DNA of 64,000 bases, from assembly GCF_014195505.1 (NCBI RefSeq), contig NZ_JACIBV010000001.1:6944001-7008000 (forward strand), given 5' to 3'. The stretch's first letter is position 1, and every line of letters begins with the position of its first letter. The position numbers and the translations under genes are program-made. A model generated the notes under the pieces. It was not told where the DNA came from. It searched no databases and was given only the letters and a program-made list of their open reading frames with translations. The stretch comes from Nonomuraea dietziae (GTDB taxonomy: Bacteria; Actinomycetota; Actinomycetes; Streptosporangiales; Streptosporangiaceae). Below, piece after piece: positions 51,197 through 59,717 of the stretch.

Positions 51197-54100
51197 ATGC
51201 GATTCGGGGTGCTCGGCCCGCTGGCGGTCTGGTCGGTGGAGGGTAGGTCGCTGCGCATACCCGAGGCGAAGGTGCGCGCCCTGCTGGCCGACCTGCTCGC
51301 CCACGCGGGGCGGCCGGTCTCCGCCGACCGCCTCATCGACGACCTCTGGGGTGACGCGCCGCCGGGCAAGCCGGCCGCCGCGTTGCGGGTCAAGGTGTCG
51401 CAGCTGCGCAGAGTGCTGGAGGAGGCCGAGCCGGGCGGCAGGCAGCGGCTCGCCTTCGCCCCCTCGGGCTACGTGCTGCGGGTGGATCCAGGCGCGCTCG
51501 ACACCCACAGGTTCGAGGAGCTCGTCGCGCGGGCGAGCGAGAGCGACGACCCCTCGGCGAGGTGCGCGCTGCTGGCCGAGGCGCTCGAGCTGTGGAGAGG
51601 CGCGCCCTACGCCGACGTCGCCGACGAGGAGTTCGTCAGGCCGGTGATCGCCAGGCTGGCCGAACAGCGGCTCGTGGCGCTGGAGGAGCACGCCGAGGCC
51701 AGGCTGGAGCTCGGCCAGCACGGGCAGCTGGCGGCCGAGCTCGCCGACCTGGTGGCCGCCCATCCGCTGCGCGAGCGGCTGCGCGCGGCGCACCTGCGCG
51801 CCCTCTACGGGGCAGGGCGGCAGAGCGAGGCGCTCGACAGCTACGCCGACCTGCGCGACCGGCTGCGCGAGGAGCTCGGCGTCGATCCGGGCCCCGACCT
51901 GGTCGCGCTGCACAGGGCGATCCTGGAGCAGGACCCCGCCCTCGCGCCCGCGCCCGCCAGGGCGCGCACCAACCTGCCCGTGCCGATGACCGGCCTGATC
52001 GGCAGGGAGGCGGCGGCGGCCGAGGTGCGCTCGCTCGTCGCCGCCCACCGCCTGGTCACGCTGACAGGGCCTGGCGGGGTCGGCAAGACCAGGCTGGCGC
52101 TCGAGGCGGCGGCCGGCCTCGAGGGGGTGGGCCCCGACGGGGTCTATCTGGTGGAGCTGGCCGCCCATCCCTCGGCAGGCTGCGTGGTCGACGCCATCGC
52201 CGCCGTCGTGGGCGTCCGCGACGACAGGGCGGCGGGACGGCGGGGCGCGGGCGCGGACGAGCGGCTGGTCGAGGTGCTGCGCGGCAAGCGGATGCTGCTG
52301 GTGCTCGACAACTGCGAGCACGTGGTCGAGCAGGTGGCGGCCGTCGCCGAGCTCCTGCTGCGCGCCGCCCCTTCGCTGCGCGTCCTGGCCACCAGCCAGG
52401 AGGCGCTGGCCATCGAGGGCGAGATGCTGTTCGCCGTCCAGCCACTCGACCTGCCCGACGGCGCGGGAGAGCCGACCGCCTCCAGCGCGGTCCAGCTCTT
52501 CGCCGCGAGGGCGACGGCCGCCGCGCCCGGCTTCACCCTCGACGACGGCAACGCCGAGGCCGTCGCCGCGATCTGCAGGCGGCTCGACGGCATCCCGCTG
52601 GCGCTGGAGCTGGCGGCCTCCCGCATGCGGGTGCTCAGCCCCGCCCAGCTCGCCGAGCGCCTCGACGACAGGTTCCGCCTGCTGGCCGGCGGCAGACGCG
52701 ACGCTCCGGCCAGGCAGCAGACGCTGCGCGCGATGATCGACTGGAGCTGGGAGCTGCTGACCGAGGCCGAGCGCGTCGTGCTGCGCCGCCTGGCCGTCCA
52801 TGCTGACGGCTGCACGCTGGAGGCGGCAGAGGCGGTCTGTTCAGGAGAGGGTGTGCGCCCCGCCGACGTGCTCGACCTGCTGGCCAGGCTGGTCGACCGC
52901 TCGCTGGTGGTCACCGTCGCGGGGGCGAGCGGCATCCGCTACCGCCTGCTCGAGTCGGTGGCCGCCTACTGCGTCGAACGTCTCGCCGAGGCGGGCGAGC
53001 TCCACTGCGTGAAGCTGCGCCACGCCCACCACTACCTGGCTCTGGCCGAGCGGGCCGACCTGCGGGTCGCGGGCCAGTCGCGATGGCTGGCCATGCTCGA
53101 CGCCGAGAGCGCCAACATCCGCACCGCCCTCGACACCGCCGCCCACCAGGGCGCGGCCGACACGGCGCTGCGCCTGGCCAGCGCGATGGCCTGGCACCTC
53201 ATGCTGCGATGCCGGTTCGACGAGGGCCGCAGAGCGCTGGTCACGGCGCTGTCAGTGCCAGGCGAGGCGAAGCGGAGCCTCAGGGCGGTCGCCGAGATCT
53301 GGCACGCGGGGCTCACGCTCCGCCTGGGCGGCTGCGACGACGTCGTGGGCCAGGCCAGGAACGCGCTCGCGGTGCTCGAGGCGGAGGGCGACGCCGTGCA
53401 GCTGGCCACGGCGCAGTGGCTGCTCGGCTTCGTCCAGTGGGGCCAGGGCGAGCTGTCGGCCAGCGCCGAGTTGCTCAGCCGGTCGCTCGCCACCTTCGAG
53501 GAGCTCGGCGACCGCTGGGGCACCGCGGCGGCCCTCACCGGCAGGGCCTTCCAGGCCACCATCAGAGGCGACTTCGCCGCCGTCGAACGCGAGGGCGGGC
53601 GCAGCCTCAGGCTCTTCGAGGAGCTGGGCGACCACTGGGGCGTGCTCCAGGCGGTCGAGCCGCTGGCCATGCTGGCCGAGATCGACGGCGACTACGAAAG
53701 GGCCGAGGGCTTCCACCGGCGGGCGCTGGCCATGGCCGAGGAGCTCGAGCTGTGGTTCGAGGTCTCCCGCAGCCTGTCGGGGTTGGGCAGGATCGCGCTG
53801 CTGGCCGGCGACTACGCCAGGGCCGACGAGCTGCACGAACGGGCCAGGCGGCTGGCGGCCGAGCAGGCGCACCCCTACGCCGAGCAGTACGCCGAGATCG
53901 GGCTGGCGCTCAGCGCGCGGCGGCAGGGCAGGTTCGAGGCGGCGGAGAAGCACCTGCGCACCTGGCTCGACTGGATCATGAAGATGGAGGGCGAGGCGGG
54001 GGCCGCGCTGCTGCTTGCCGAGCTGGGGTTCATCGCCGAGCTGCGTGGCGACGCCGAGCAGGCGCTGGCGCTGCACAGGGAGGGGCACGCCCATGCGGCG

Positions 54101-54355
54101 GCGACCTCCGACCCCCGGGCACTGGCGCTCGCCCTCGAGGGGATGGCGGGGGCGGTGTCGCTGGCGGGCGACCACCGGGGTGCGGCGCGACTGCTGGGGG
54201 CGGCCTCGGCGGCCCGCGAGTCGGTGGGCAGGCCGCTCCCGGCGGCCGAGCGGGGCGATGTCGACCGCGTCATCGCGCGGTGCAGGCAGACCCTCGACGA
54301 GGCGGCCTTCCTCGAGGAGTTCGCACAGGGCAACGCCCAGCCGGTGGCGGTATGA
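51197..54355 (+). CDS. AfsR/SARP-type regulator with NTPase and TPR domains
   Basis: The protein has 1052 residues. The N-terminal winged helix (1-90, MRFGVLGPLAVW, LIDDLWGDAPPGKPAAALRVKVSQLRR) and the BTAD domain (about 95-240) are followed by an NTPase (about 265-600) with Walker A GPGGVGKTR (Lys297) and VLDNCEHV. The C-terminal half is a TPR-like helical repeat region (about 620-1030). TAGCTT (51184-51189) ends 7 nt before the ATG, so the message is probably leaderless; the frame upstream of this ATG is promoter sequence. Such proteins integrate a signal through NTP-dependent oligomerisation and activate nearby genes, here possibly the divergent exporter. Confidence 0.93.
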   Translation: MRFGVLGPLAVWSVEGRSLRIPEAKVRALLADLLAHAGRPVSADRLIDDLWGDAPPGKPAAALRVKVSQLRRVLEEAEPGGRQRLAFAPSGYVLRVDPGALDTHRFEELVARASESDDPSARCALLAEALELWRGAPYADVADEEFVRPVIARLAEQRLVALEEHAEARLELGQHGQLAAELADLVAAHPLRERLRAAHLRALYGAGRQSEALDSYADLRDRLREELGVDPGPDLVALHRAILEQDPALAPAPARARTNLPVPMTGLIGREAAAAEVRSLVAAHRLVTLTGPGGVGKTRLALEAAAGLEGVGPDGVYLVELAAHPSAGCVVDAIAAVVGVRDDRAAGRRGAGADERLVEVLRGKRMLLVLDNCEHVVEQVAAVAELLLRAAPSLRVLATSQEALAIEGEMLFAVQPLDLPDGAGEPTASSAVQLFAARATAAAPGFTLDDGNAEAVAAICRRLDGIPLALELAASRMRVLSPAQLAERLDDRFRLLAGGRRDAPARQQTLRAMIDWSWELLTEAERVVLRRLAVHADGCTLEAAEAVCSGEGVRPADVLDLLARLVDRSLVVTVAGASGIRYRLLESVAAYCVERLAEAGELHCVKLRHAHHYLALAERADLRVAGQSRWLAMLDAESANIRTALDTAAHQGAADTALRLASAMAWHLMLRCRFDEGRRALVTALSVPGEAKRSLRAVAEIWHAGLTLRLGGCDDVVGQARNALAVLEAEGDAVQLATAQWLLGFVQWGQGELSASAELLSRSLATFEELGDRWGTAAALTGRAFQATIRGDFAAVEREGGRSLRLFEELGDHWGVLQAVEPLAMLAEIDGDYERAEGFHRRALAMAEELELWFEVSRSLSGLGRIALLAGDYARADELHERARRLAAEQAHPYAEQYAEIGLALSARRQGRFEAAEKHLRTWLDWIMKMEGEAGAALLLAELGFIAELRGDAEQALALHREGHAHAAATSDPRALALALEGMAGAVSLAGDHRGAARLLGAASAARESVGRPLPAAERGDVDRVIARCRQTLDEAAFLEEFAQGNAQPVAV

Positions 54356-54380
54356 GCGGCGCGGGCTTCCCGGAACTCAC

Positions 54381-54467
54381 GAGACGGCTCCGGTGGGGCG
54401 CTGACTCAGGAGACGGCTCCGATGGGGCGCTGACTCAGGAGACTACCTCGGCGGAGCGCTGACTCGT
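54381..54467. repeat. 29-bp tandem repeat, three copies
   Basis: Units start at 54381, 54410 and 54439. The first two share GAGACGGCTCCG and GGGGCGCTGACTCA with a single change, and the third is more diverged. The period is not a multiple of three and there is no gene. It opens a 520-bp non-coding stretch after the AfsR-type gene. Confidence 0.85.
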
Positions 54468-54509
54468 GGAGCCGTATGTGTGGGTTGGTGAATCGGGTGG
54501 AGCTGAGGG

Positions 54510-54562
54510 GCGGGCCCGTCCTGCGGCTCTCCGTGCGGAGGAGGAGGCGCGGACGGGCCCGC
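54510..54562 (+). terminator. Long hairpin downstream of the AfsR-type gene
   Basis: GCGGGCCCGTCC (54510-54521) and GGACGGGCCCGC (54551-54562) pair perfectly, and a smaller inner stem (CTCCG with CGGAG) sits in the loop. It is about 150 bp after the stop codon and is the best terminator candidate in this gap. Confidence 0.6.
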
Positions 54563-54604
54563 GGGGGAGCGCCGGGTGGGGGCGGTTGGGGGTACCCGAC
54601 GCGA

Positions 54605-54880
54605 GTTGGCTTCAGCGGGTTCGGCTTGGGCGGGCTGGCTTCGGCGAGGCTGCTTCGGCGGTTGGCTCTGGCAGGTCGGCTTCGGCAGGTCCGCTGGGGC
54701 GGGCTGGCTTCGGCAGGTCCGCTTGGGCAGGTCGGCTTCGGTAGGCCCGCTGGGGCGGGCTGGCTTCGGCAGGTCGGCTTCAGCGGGTCGGCTTCGGCAG
54801 GTCGGCTTCAGCGGGTCGGCTTCGGCAGGTTGGTTTCGGTGGGTCGGCTTCGGCGGGTTGGCTTCAGCCGGTTGGTATCA
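54605..54880. repeat. 14-bp minisatellite, about 19 units
   Basis: The stretch is an almost unbroken array of a 14-bp unit with consensus GTCGGCTTCGGCAG and frequent variants (GTCGGCTTCAGCGG, GTCCGCTGGGGCGG); two or three units have 12 or 15 bp. The period is not divisible by three, so the open frame through it is not a repeat protein. The array runs up to and just into the stop codon of the CAP-domain gene, forming the 3' flank of its mRNA. Between 54356 and 54877 there is nothing else besides the 29-bp repeat and the hairpin. Confidence 0.85.
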
Positions 54881-55732
54881 GTGGCGGGCGAAGACCTGGG
54901 TCCAGAGCGGGCCCCTGGCGTCGTGGCCGACCCCGATGTGGGTGTAGTTGCAGTTCATGATGTTGGCCTTGTGCCCGGGGCTGTTCAGCCAGCCGCGCAC
55001 CACGTCTGCCGCGGTGCGCTGGCCCTTGGCGATGTTCTCGCCCCACGCGCTGATGGGCGAGAAGCCCGAGGCCTTGATGCGGTCGCCCGGGTTACGGCCG
55101 TCGGGGGAGGTGTGGTCGAAGTAGCCCTTGGCGGCCATGTCGGCCGAGTGGCCCTCGGCGGCGGCGTGCAGCTTCGGGTCGTGGGTGAGCGGCTTGCACC
55201 CCGACGTGGCCCGTGCCTCGTTCGTCAGCTTGACGACCTCCTCCTCCACGGCCGAGCCACCTGAGGGCGAACCCGAAGGAGACGGCGTGGGGGTCGCGGA
55301 CGTCGTAGGAGTCGCGGTGGGCGTGGCCGTGGGGGTGGGGGCGGGGATCGGAGCGGTGTCGCAGGACAGGGCGACCACACCTGAGCGGTGCTGGTTGCCC
55401 CGGTAGTCCGTCGCCGTGACGTAGAGACGCCTCGGCACGTCGGTGCACCGGACCCCGGCGACGACGCTGCCGTTGCCGATCAGCTTCGACCCGCTCTTGA
55501 GGGTGCGGTCGGGACCAGGACGCAGCTGGACAATGCGGACGCGCAGCCGCGCCTGGTCATCACAGCCCGCCCGCGTGGCGCCACCCCTGACCGTGCCGTT
55601 GGCGTCGAGGTAGGGCTTGGCCGCGACCACGCGACAGGAGTCCTGCTTGGTCTCCGCATGCGCGGCGGCGAGCGGAGTGCTCAATGCCGCCAGACTTCCG
55701 AGGCAGGCGAGTGCCTGGAGCTGTCTGCGCAC
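54878..55732 (-). CDS. Secreted CAP (SCP/PR-1) domain protein
   Basis: The protein has 284 residues. It has a Sec signal (MRRQLQALACLGSLAALSTP, cleavage near AHA at 26), an N-terminal domain of about 100 residues with paired cysteines, a Pro/Thr linker (about 130-160), and a C-terminal CAP domain (about 165-284) with THDPKLHAAAEGHSADMAAKGYFDHTSPDGR, AWGENIA and SPGHKANIMNCNYTHIGVG. The likely cavity residues His and Glu are present. The function is unknown; bacterial CAP proteins are extracellular and may bind lipids. The start is GTG with GGAGG upstream. The gene is flanked by minisatellites on both sides. Confidence 0.9.
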   Translation of the reverse strand: MRRQLQALACLGSLAALSTPLAAAHAETKQDSCRVVAAKPYLDANGTVRGGATRAGCDDQARLRVRIVQLRPGPDRTLKSGSKLIGNGSVVAGVRCTDVPRRLYVTATDYRGNQHRSGVVALSCDTAPIPAPTPTATPTATPTTSATPTPSPSGSPSGGSAVEEEVVKLTNEARATSGCKPLTHDPKLHAAAEGHSADMAAKGYFDHTSPDGRNPGDRIKASGFSPISAWGENIAKGQRTAADVVRGWLNSPGHKANIMNCNYTHIGVGHDARGPLWTQVFARH

Positions 55733-55971
55733 GATGTCCTCCGATGGGGTTTAGACGCTGGTTCGAGCACGCATTCTGGTCTGCACACAACGGTCATGTC
55801 ACGCAAAAACCAGCGAAATCTGGGGCTCCATGTGTCCCATTCGTAATATAGGTCGCTTCGACCCCATGTAAACCCCCATCCCCACCTGCGCGTCTGCGCC
55901 CCACCAACATCGCTACCTCCCGGCCTCCTGAGAACCCGGCGCGGTACGGCAGGACCCGTCTACGAGGGCGG

Positions 55972-56190
55972 GCTGGGCGCGATCGGTTCACCGTCCAGAT
56001 GGAGGAGGGGAGGATGGTGGAGACGCGCCGCGGACAGCCGTACGACGGGGCTGACACGATCGGGACCGACCCTGCGACGCTGCGGGCGGTGCTGGCAGGG
56101 AGCAGGAAATGGAGGCGACCGTCGCCGACGGCCGCCTGACGATCCCGGGCGACGGCACGGCGCCCCGCCGCCTCCTGAAGGCCAGGGAAG
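55972..56190 (+). pseudogene. Remnant of the C-terminal SCP-like domain of an HxlR-type regulator
   Basis: Read in one frame from about 55972 the sequence gives DRFTVQMEEGRMVETRRG and then GADTIGTDPATLRAVLAG. From 56109 a different frame continues EATVADGRLTIPGDGTAPRRLL. Joined, these follow the typical C-terminal ligand domain found in actinobacterial winged-helix (HxlR) regulators, where the pattern is DpatL.avlaG...ea..dGrl.veGD...v..fl. The frame break at about 56105 and the missing DNA-binding half mark a decayed gene. The assignment rests on remembered family patterns; the domain could also come from another SCP2-type protein. Confidence 0.5.
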
Positions 56191-56212
56191 CGTCGAGTTG
56201 TAGGGAAGCGAG

Positions 56213-56560
56213 CCGTCGAGGCAGGCCGAGGCAGGCGACAAGCTGTAGGCCCGGAACGGTCGCGGCGGGGCTTCGAACTGAAGGCGAAACGAACCATCGA
56301 GGCGAAGGCTGAAGCAGGCGTCGAGCTGTAGGCCGAATGATCCATCGGGGTGAGGGTGGTGGCGGGCGTCGGGTTGTAGGCCGAATGAACCATCGGGGTG
56401 AGGGTGGTGGCGGGCGTCGGGTTGTAGGCCGAATGAACCATCGGGGTGAGGGTGGTGGCGGCGTCGGGTTGTAGGTCGGTCGGGCTGTCGGGGTGAGGGT
56501 GGTGGCGGGCGTCGAGTTGCAGGTCGGACGAGCCGTCCAGGCGGACAGCCGGCGAGCGGA
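56213..56560. repeat. 48-bp tandem repeat with a degenerate left edge
   Basis: Clear units start at 56294, 56342, 56390, 56438 and 56485; the unit at 56438 lacks one base (47 bp). The core reads GGGGTGAGGGTGGTGGCGGG then CGTCGGGTTGTAGGCCGAAT. Degenerate copies extend to about 56213 on the left and about 56560 on the right. An open frame on the minus strand crosses the array, but the one-base deletion makes neighbouring units be read in different frames, so a coding repeat is unlikely. Apart from this array and the pseudogene, the 900 bp between 55733 and 56634 appear empty. Confidence 0.85.
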
Positions 56561-56604
56561 ACGTTCCCGGCGGCCCGCTCACCCGTCAGCTTCGGCGCGA
56601 GAGA

Positions 56605-56631
56605 GGGGCGCCTCCGGTGTGGAGGCGCCCC
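56605..56631 (-). terminator. Terminator of the NmrA-like gene
   Basis: A perfect 11-bp stem (GGGGCGCCTCC with GGAGGCGCCCC) with a 5-nt loop lies 3 bp beyond the stop codon of the minus-strand oxidoreductase gene. Confidence 0.8.
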
Positions 56632-56634
56632 TGG

Positions 56635-57489
56635 TCAGGTCAGGTCCGCGGCGTGGTCGGCGGCCCAGCGGGACAGGGTGCGGCCCGGTCTGCCGAGAAC
56701 CTTCTCCACGTCGGGCGAGACCTGCGGCGGCTCCTCCGCGTACTCGGCCTGGTACCCGAGGATGTACTCCGCGCTGCCTCCAGGAAACCCGGCCCTGATG
56801 TAGGCCGCCCGCGCCTGCCCGTACGTCAGCGCCTCGAAGCGCAGCCGCCTGCCCAGCCCCTCACCGATGGCCTCGGCCTGCCGGCGGTGGCTGAGGGCCT
56901 GCGGCCCGGTCAGCGAGTAGGCGCGCCCCTGGTGGCCGTCCTCAAGGAGGGCGGCCACGATCACCTCGGCGATGTCGGCCTCGTGGATGGGTACCCCCAG
57001 CGCGTCGGGGAAGGCGCTGCGCACCACGCCCTCAGCCCGGATCGACTCGCCCCACATGTCGAGCTTGTTGACGGCGAACTCGCCTGGCCGCACGTGGGTC
57101 CACCCCAGCCCCGACGCCTCGATGACCTGCTCGACCTCGAGGAACATCTCGTAGCTGCCGGGCCGGCGCTCGGTGACTGCCGAGGTCGACATGTCGACGA
57201 CCCGGTCGACGCCTGCCTCGGCGGCCGGCTTCACGAAGGACTGGGCCTGCTCGGCGGCGCGGTCCGGGTCGAGGACGCCGGGCAGGAGGTAGGCCCGCTC
57301 CACGCCGTCGAGCAGGCCGGCGAGTGTGGAGGGAACGGTGAGGTCGCCCGCCACGACCTCGGCGGCGTCCGGCAGGCCCGCGGCGGCCGGGTTCCTGGTC
57401 AGCGCGCGCACCTGCTGTCCCGCCTCGAGCAGGCGGTCGACCACGATGCGGCCGACCACGCCTGTCGCGCCGGTTACGAGGATCCTCAT
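56635..57489 (-). CDS. NmrA-like NAD(P)-binding oxidoreductase
   Basis: The protein has 284 residues. The N-terminus MRILVTGATGVVGRIVVDRLL is an NAD(P)-binding Rossmann motif of the atypical short-chain type, followed by VRALTRNP. The canonical Tyr-x-x-x-Lys pair is not obvious, which is usual in NmrA-like quinone reductase or redox-sensor proteins. GGGAGAAG lies 6 bp before the ATG. The gene stands alone in a repeat-rich region. Its substrate cannot be told. Confidence 0.87.
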   Translation of the reverse strand: MRILVTGATGVVGRIVVDRLLEAGQQVRALTRNPAAAGLPDAAEVVAGDLTVPSTLAGLLDGVERAYLLPGVLDPDRAAEQAQSFVKPAAEAGVDRVVDMSTSAVTERRPGSYEMFLEVEQVIEASGLGWTHVRPGEFAVNKLDMWGESIRAEGVVRSAFPDALGVPIHEADIAEVIVAALLEDGHQGRAYSLTGPQALSHRRQAEAIGEGLGRRLRFEALTYGQARAAYIRAGFPGGSAEYILGYQAEYAEEPPQVSPDVEKVLGRPGRTLSRWAADHAADLT

Positions 57490-57602
57490 GGATCTTCTCC
57501 CTTCGTCGGTGAGGGGCCGACGCTAACCCCGCAGGGACCCTCGCCGCACATGGGCCGATGTCTCATTTGGCAGGTCAGAGGCCATGCGAGAGGATCACAG
57601 AC

Positions 57603-57941
57603 GTGGAGGCGCTCGCGCGACGACTGGTACCCGACGACTTGTGGGCGGTGGCCAGCACGCTCGTGCCCGAGCCGCGTCCGCGGCCCCAGGGCGGCGGCAG
57701 GGCCGCGGCCGACGCGCGCCAGGTCATGGTGGCGGTCGTCTACGTGGTCACGAGCGGCTGCGCCTGGCAGCACCTGCCGCACTCCTTCGGCGTCACGGTG
57801 CCCACGGCTCACCGCTGGTTCGCCCGCTGGAGCAGGGCGGAGCTGTGGCGGAACCTGCACGAGGCGACGGCGTCGGACCCCGCGCTGGCCGAGTGGACCA
57901 GGGTGATCCGTGACTGCGCGGCACGCCGTCACTACGACTGA
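57603..57941 (+). pseudogene. IS5-type transposase remnant (DUF4096 N-terminal part only)
   Basis: The 112 residues from GTG 57603 match the N-terminal helix-turn-helix domain of IS4/IS5 transposases: LVPDDLWAVASTLVPEPRPRPQGG, YVVTSGCAWQHLPHSFGV and the TAHRWFARWSRAELWRNLHEA helix. The DDE catalytic domain is missing; a stop occurs at 57939 and unrelated sequence and a terminator follow. No terminal inverted repeats could be found. It may be the orfA of a frameshifting two-part element whose second part was lost. Confidence 0.75.
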
Positions 57942-57978
57942 AAATTCACCATACGAGACATGCGTCCCGCGAACGCGG

Positions 57979-58007
57979 ACGGCCCGCCCCTGGACGGGGC
58001 GGGCCGT
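57979..58007 (-). terminator. Terminator of the PBP4-type gene
   Basis: ACGGCCCGCCCC and CGGGGCGGGCCGT form a 12-bp stem with a 4-nt loop 22 bp beyond the minus-strand stop codon. It also lies after the transposase remnant. Confidence 0.75.
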
Positions 58008-58028
58008 GAGTACGCGCAGGTCAGAGCG

Positions 58029-59573
58029 CTAGCACTGGACGGGCTTGAGCCACGAGCACTCCAGGTCGCCGGCCTCCTGGGAGGCGGGGGCGTCGCTCCT
58101 GAGCTGGGCGGCGGCGTCGGGCGTGGTGCGGCTGAACTTCGCCAGCCGTACGGCGATCTTGTCCTCGATGTCCTTGGGGGAGCCTGACAGGTACTGGTTG
58201 AGCATGATGGAGAAGACCAGCGGCTCCCCTTCGGCGCTGGTGACGTAGCCCGACAGGGACGTGACGCTGGTCAGCGAGCCGGTCTTGGCGTGGACGTTGT
58301 TGGCGGCGGGGGTGCCGCGCATGCGGCTGCGCAGCGTGCCGCCGGTGAAGCGGTCGGCGTTGCCGGCGATGGGCAGGGCGTTGTACCAGGTCGTGAACCA
58401 CGGCTTGCTCCGCACCGACAGCAGCAGCTGGGCGATGGAGCCCGCGGTGACGCCGTCGCGGCGGGACAGGCCCGAGCCGTCGCGAAGGTTCAGGATCTGG
58501 ACACCGTTGGCCTTGGCGAAGTCGGAGGTGGCCTTGAGCCCGGCGGCCCAGGTGCCCTGGCCCGCCACCTTGCGGCCCATGGCCTTGGTGAGGATCTCGG
58601 CGTGCATGTTGTTACTGAGCTTCATGAACGGCACCAGCAGCTCGCTCAGCGGCATCGACTCGTGCTTGGCCAGCTCGCTCGCGCCCTCGGGAGCGCCCGA
58701 GACGGTGGAGCCGAGGACCCTGACGCCGTGGGCGTTCAGCGCCTTGCGGAACAGCGAGGCGGCGTAGCGGGTGGGGTCGTCGACGGCCACCCACTCGTCG
58801 TAGGGGCCCGCGACGGTGCCGGTGATGACCACGGTGTTGGTGCCGTGGCGGCGTTCGATGAGCACGTCCGTCGACGCGCCGACCGTCGCGTTGTTGACGA
58901 TCTTCAGGTAGTCGGTCTCGGGGGTGGTCGTGACCTTGACCTTGTCCCCGTCGGCGGCCACCGAGACGATCACCGAGCCCGCGTCGTAGTCCCTGTCGGG
59001 CGAGGCGGTCAGTGCGGAGATCTGCGCGGCGTAGTAGGCGGTCTCGTCGTCCCAGGCCCAGTCCTGGCCGAGCCGTACGGTGTCGAACCAGCTGTCGTCG
59101 GTGACCAGCCTTCCTGTGACGACCTTGACGCCCTTGGCGGCGACGGCCGCCGCCAGCGCGTCGTAGTCGGCGGCGAGCATGGTCGGGTCGCCGGTGCCGC
59201 GCAGCACCAGGTCACCCTTCAGAATCGACCCCACCGTACGGCCGGCGGCCAGCGCGCTGGTGGTGAAGCGGTAGTCGAGCCCGAGCACCTCGGCCGCGGC
59301 GGCGGAGGTGAACAGCTTGGTGTTGGACGCGGGGGTCATGAGCTTGCCCGAGTCGATGGAGTAGAGCTCCTCGCCGGTGGCCGCGCTCTTCACCACGACG
59401 CCCGCTCGGGCGATGGTCAGGCGGGAGTCGCTGAGGATCTGGTTGAGATCCTGGGTCAGGTCGGCGATGCCGGGGGAGGGGTCGGCGGCGGTGGCGGGAG
59501 AGACAGGACTTGACGCCCACGCGAGGGCGACGACGAGCGCGCCCGCGACGAGTGAAGCTGGTGTGCGACGCAT
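58029..59573 (-). CDS. dacB: D-alanyl-D-alanine carboxypeptidase/endopeptidase (PBP4 family, S13)
   Basis: The protein has 514 residues. A signal peptide (MRRTPASLVAGALVVALAWA, cleavage near ATA at 27-29) precedes a penicillin-binding fold with all three active-site motifs: Ser83-Asn-Thr-Lys86, SNN in MKLSNNMHAE and KTG in HAKTGSLTSV. A large insertion between the first two motifs is typical of class C type A PBPs. It trims or hydrolyses peptidoglycan cross-links outside the membrane. GGAG precedes the ATG. Two cysteines at the very end (LECSWLKPVQC) may form a disulfide. Confidence 0.95.
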   Translation of the reverse strand: MRRTPASLVAGALVVALAWASSPVSPATAADPSPGIADLTQDLNQILSDSRLTIARAGVVVKSAATGEELYSIDSGKLMTPASNTKLFTSAAAAEVLGLDYRFTTSALAAGRTVGSILKGDLVLRGTGDPTMLAADYDALAAAVAAKGVKVVTGRLVTDDSWFDTVRLGQDWAWDDETAYYAAQISALTASPDRDYDAGSVIVSVAADGDKVKVTTTPETDYLKIVNNATVGASTDVLIERRHGTNTVVITGTVAGPYDEWVAVDDPTRYAASLFRKALNAHGVRVLGSTVSGAPEGASELAKHESMPLSELLVPFMKLSNNMHAEILTKAMGRKVAGQGTWAAGLKATSDFAKANGVQILNLRDGSGLSRRDGVTAGSIAQLLLSVRSKPWFTTWYNALPIAGNADRFTGGTLRSRMRGTPAANNVHAKTGSLTSVTSLSGYVTSAEGEPLVFSIMLNQYLSGSPKDIEDKIAVRLAKFSRTTPDAAAQLRSDAPASQEAGDLECSWLKPVQC

Positions 59574-59717
59574 GGAGGTCTCCAGGGTGCGTACGAGGTC
59601 TCGGAGGGATCATGGGAGCGCCCACTCCTCGCCGCAATCCGCAAATATCCGTATCTTTCGCTAGCCCCTGCTCGGGAGCGTTCCACAACCGCCCGGCAAA
59701 GGGGAGGGCAGGGCGGA

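Noticed and set aside
54605..54880. CRISPR array
   Set aside because: The units are contiguous, 14 bp long and variable, with no spacers and no cas genes nearby.
54476..55264. Open frame on the plus strand with Gly/Ser-rich pentad-like repeats
   Set aside because: It is produced by the 14-bp minisatellite and overlaps the well-supported CAP gene in antisense; the period is not a multiple of three.
55794..56582. Open frame on the minus strand with TTLTPMVHSAYNPTPA repeats
   Set aside because: The repeat comes from the 48-bp DNA array. One unit is 47 bp, so adjacent units are read in different frames, and there is no ribosome site; the frame also crosses the regulator remnant in antisense.
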